This document shows, in pieces, positions 6,669 through 8,422 of a stretch of DNA of 8,422 nucleotides. The stretch lies in NCBI GenBank assembly GCA_018711545.1, contig DVIC01000095.1, forward strand, positions 1-8,422, written 5' to 3'. Within the stretch, counting starts at the first letter, position 1; each line of letters begins with the position of its first letter. The notes below the pieces were generated by a model. It saw only the letters and a list, made by a program, of their open reading frames with translations. It made no database searches and was not told the DNA's origin. This DNA comes from Fimenecus stercoravium. GTDB taxonomy: Bacteria; Bacillota; Clostridia; Oscillospirales; Acutalibacteraceae. A program made the translations under genes and the position numbers.

Positions 6669-8422
6669 ATGACCAGGCCGTTTTGCGTCACGGGCTTTAC
6701 CATGCTGTTTACGCTGTTCGTGCTTGGTACGAACGCGTCGGCAAAGGCGGTGCGTGCGGTGCTTTGCGCCGCGCTCATCGCCTTTGCGCTTTCTCTCGCT
6801 TTTCGCGCCTCCCGCCGTGACCGAACGCTGCCGACAGCTTTCTTGGCTGTCGTGCTTTCCACGGGGCTGCTGATTGCCGCCGGACAACAGCAGACAACAT
6901 TTGCCGAACGGTACGCCGACCGCGAGGTAGAGATCCGAGGCGTATTGGCACAGCTTCCGTGGCAGCAGGACGGCAGGAATTATTACGTTTTGCAGCTCGA
7001 TACCGCGGACGGCGAGCCCTGTGACGAGAAGCTGCGGCTCGTTTCCCGCGCGCCGCTGGACATCACACCCGCCGACCGTGTCACCGGTACGGTGAAAACC
7101 TTTGTGCTCGGCGCTTCCGGCGAAGACGGCGTATCGGAATATTACCGTTCCATAGACATCACGATGGGCGGCTACCCCGTGGACGACTTACAGGTGGAAA
7201 AGGGTGTGCGCACCGATCTTTCCGGCTGCATTTTGCAGTTTCGGCTTGCCCTTTCCGACGCGCTGTTGACCGCACTGCCGAACGATAACGGCGCGCTTCT
7301 CGCCGCCATCGCCTTCGGCGCGGAGGATACGCTCCCGGATCGTGTCAACAACGCCTTCCGCGCCGTGGGCATTTCCCATATCTTGGTGGTCTCGGGGCTG
7401 CATCTGACCGTTTGGACGATGCTTTTGTTCGCAGTCCTCCGAAAGCTCGGATGCCGCAGGCGGTTTTCTGCGGCGGTCGGCATTGCCTTTGTCTGCTTCT
7501 TTACGGTTTTAACGGGCGCCGAGCCCTCTATTTTGCGTTCGGCGGTCATGCTCTGTACGGTTTATGCCGCCGAATTCTTCCGCCGTGAATCGGATTCCTT
7601 AAATTCCATCGGTCTTGCCCTGACGGGGATGCTGCTTCTGAATCCTTACGCCGCGCGTTCGCTGTCACTTCTTCTGTCCGTGTTCGCGACGCTCGGCATC
7701 CTGCTTTTGGAAAAACCGATCGAGCGCGTATTGATGCGGCCGTTTGCGAAAGCACGGCAGGGACTGCTTTTTCGCTTGTGCAGCGCGGGCGTTTCCGCCG
7801 TTGCGGTCACGGCGGCTGCAACCGTATTCACCCTGCCCGTGCAGCTTTGGGCGATCGGGAATATGTCCACCGTGACGCTTCTGGCGAACCTCCTGCTGCT
7901 TACGGCGGGCAACGCCGCCATGGTGCTCGGTTCCTTCGGCGCGCTGCTTACACTTGCAGGCGTCTTTGGGCAGCCTGTGCTGCTGTTGGCGGGAAAAACG
8001 GCGCAGTATCTGATCGCCGTCACGGAAAGGCTCGCGCGGCTGCCGGGCGTGCTGCTGCCCATCAATTCGAACTTTGCCAAGCTGATTTTGGCGCTTGCTT
8101 TTTTTGCGTGCGCCGTGTTCGTATTCCTGAAAAAGCCGAACAAGCGCATGATGCGCCTGACAGCGGCCGTTCTTTGCTGTGCGTTTCTCGTGTGCAACAC
8201 AGCGGTATATTTGCGCAGCCGCAGCGCGCTGCAAATCGCAGTGGCGGATGTCGGCGACGGGATGTCCGTAGTTCTTTCCTGCCGCGGCGAGACGGTCGTG
8301 CTCGGCTGCGGCGGCGACTACTTTGCGGATTCCGAAATTTGTGCTATACTTTCGGCATACGGCGCAACATATATCGACGCGCTCATCCTGCCGGACGAGA
8401 CGGATGAGCTGTTTTCCGCGGC
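6669..8422 (+). CDS. comEC: ComEC/Rec2-type DNA-uptake channel, 3' end cut by window
   Basis: The frame is open from 6669 to the window end, giving 584 residues of a protein usually 700-800 long. ComEC forms the inner-membrane channel that passes single-stranded DNA into the cytoplasm during transformation. In order: two or three hydrophobic segments (about 8-75), a soluble DUF4131/OB-like region (about 80-170), the polytopic competence domain (about 190-510) with the signature GISHILVVSGLHL near 235-246 and GAEPSILRSAVM after it, then the start of a metallo-beta-lactamase-like domain (from about 523). In that domain the usual DVGQGDS reads DVGDGMS (527-533), and the strand that normally leads into THxHxDH reads LILPDETDEL (572-581), so the metal ligands seem lost. 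The start follows the hinT stop by one base; there is no good ribosome binding site, so translation probably depends on hinT. Codon use matches its neighbours. Confidence 0.92.
   Translation, partial: MTRPFCVTGFTMLFTLFVLGTNASAKAVRAVLCAALIAFALSLAFRASRRDRTLPTAFLAVVLSTGLLIAAGQQQTTFAERYADREVEIRGVLAQLPWQQDGRNYYVLQLDTADGEPCDEKLRLVSRAPLDITPADRVTGTVKTFVLGASGEDGVSEYYRSIDITMGGYPVDDLQVEKGVRTDLSGCILQFRLALSDALLTALPNDNGALLAAIAFGAEDTLPDRVNNAFRAVGISHILVVSGLHLTVWTMLLFAVLRKLGCRRRFSAAVGIAFVCFFTVLTGAEPSILRSAVMLCTVYAAEFFRRESDSLNSIGLALTGMLLLNPYAARSLSLLLSVFATLGILLLEKPIERVLMRPFAKARQGLLFRLCSAGVSAVAVTAAATVFTLPVQLWAIGNMSTVTLLANLLLLTAGNAAMVLGSFGALLTLAGVFGQPVLLLAGKTAQYLIAVTERLARLPGVLLPINSNFAKLILALAFFACAVFVFLKKPNKRMMRLTAAVLCCAFLVCNTAVYLRSRSALQIAVADVGDGMSVVLSCRGETVVLGCGGDYFADSEICAILSAYGATYIDALILPDETDELFSA

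Noticed and set aside
5732..6862. A 376-codon antisense frame across the alaS end, hinT and the comEC start
   Set aside because: It crosses three confidently assigned genes on the other strand and resembles no known family; best explained as a composition artefact.
7778..8407. A 209-codon plus-strand frame inside comEC
   Set aside because: It is a shifted reading of comEC, whose own frame shows the channel signatures and hydrophobic segments; the alternative is Arg/Ala-rich and has no motif.

Overview
The window is a compact stretch of core chromosome from a low-to-moderate-GC-lineage anaerobe with fairly high GC, by eye about 55-60%. It has strong AGGAGG-type ribosome binding sites, sigma-A promoters with TGn-extended -10 boxes, a formate-tetrahydrofolate ligase, a short (non-allosteric type) glucosamine-6-phosphate deaminase, and an AlaRS with a Cys-rich insert. 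Together these suggest a Clostridia-class Firmicute, perhaps an Oscillospirales/Ruminococcaceae-type gut anaerobe. The class is an inference from gene style; the family is a guess.

Layout, left to right. (1) 1-856, minus strand: acpS (holo-ACP synthase) followed by nnr (NAD(P)H-hydrate epimerase, cut by the window start), overlapping by ATGA. (2) 857-991: a divergent promoter region whose two halves form a 23-bp inverted repeat, driving acpS leftward and nagB rightward. (3) 992-1711, plus: nagB. (4) 1712-1791: one strong hairpin terminator shared by the convergent nagB and fhs. (5) 1792-3462, minus: fhs. (6) 3463-3679: a second divergent promoter region, with a consensus sigma-A promoter for alaS. 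(7) 3680-8422, plus: a tightly packed alaS-hinT-comEC operon; comEC runs off the right edge.

The genes are housekeeping: cofactor repair and acyl carrier protein activation, amino sugar catabolism, one-carbon metabolism, alanyl-tRNA synthesis, nucleotide hydrolysis by a HIT protein, and a DNA-uptake channel. I see no mobile element, CRISPR array, RNA gene or phage gene, and no clearly new system. The points most worth a second look are the mirror-image promoter pair between acpS and nagB, the ComEC C-terminal domain that appears to have lost its metal-binding motif, and the short alaS leader that has no room for a T-box but carries an inverted repeat at the predicted transcription start.
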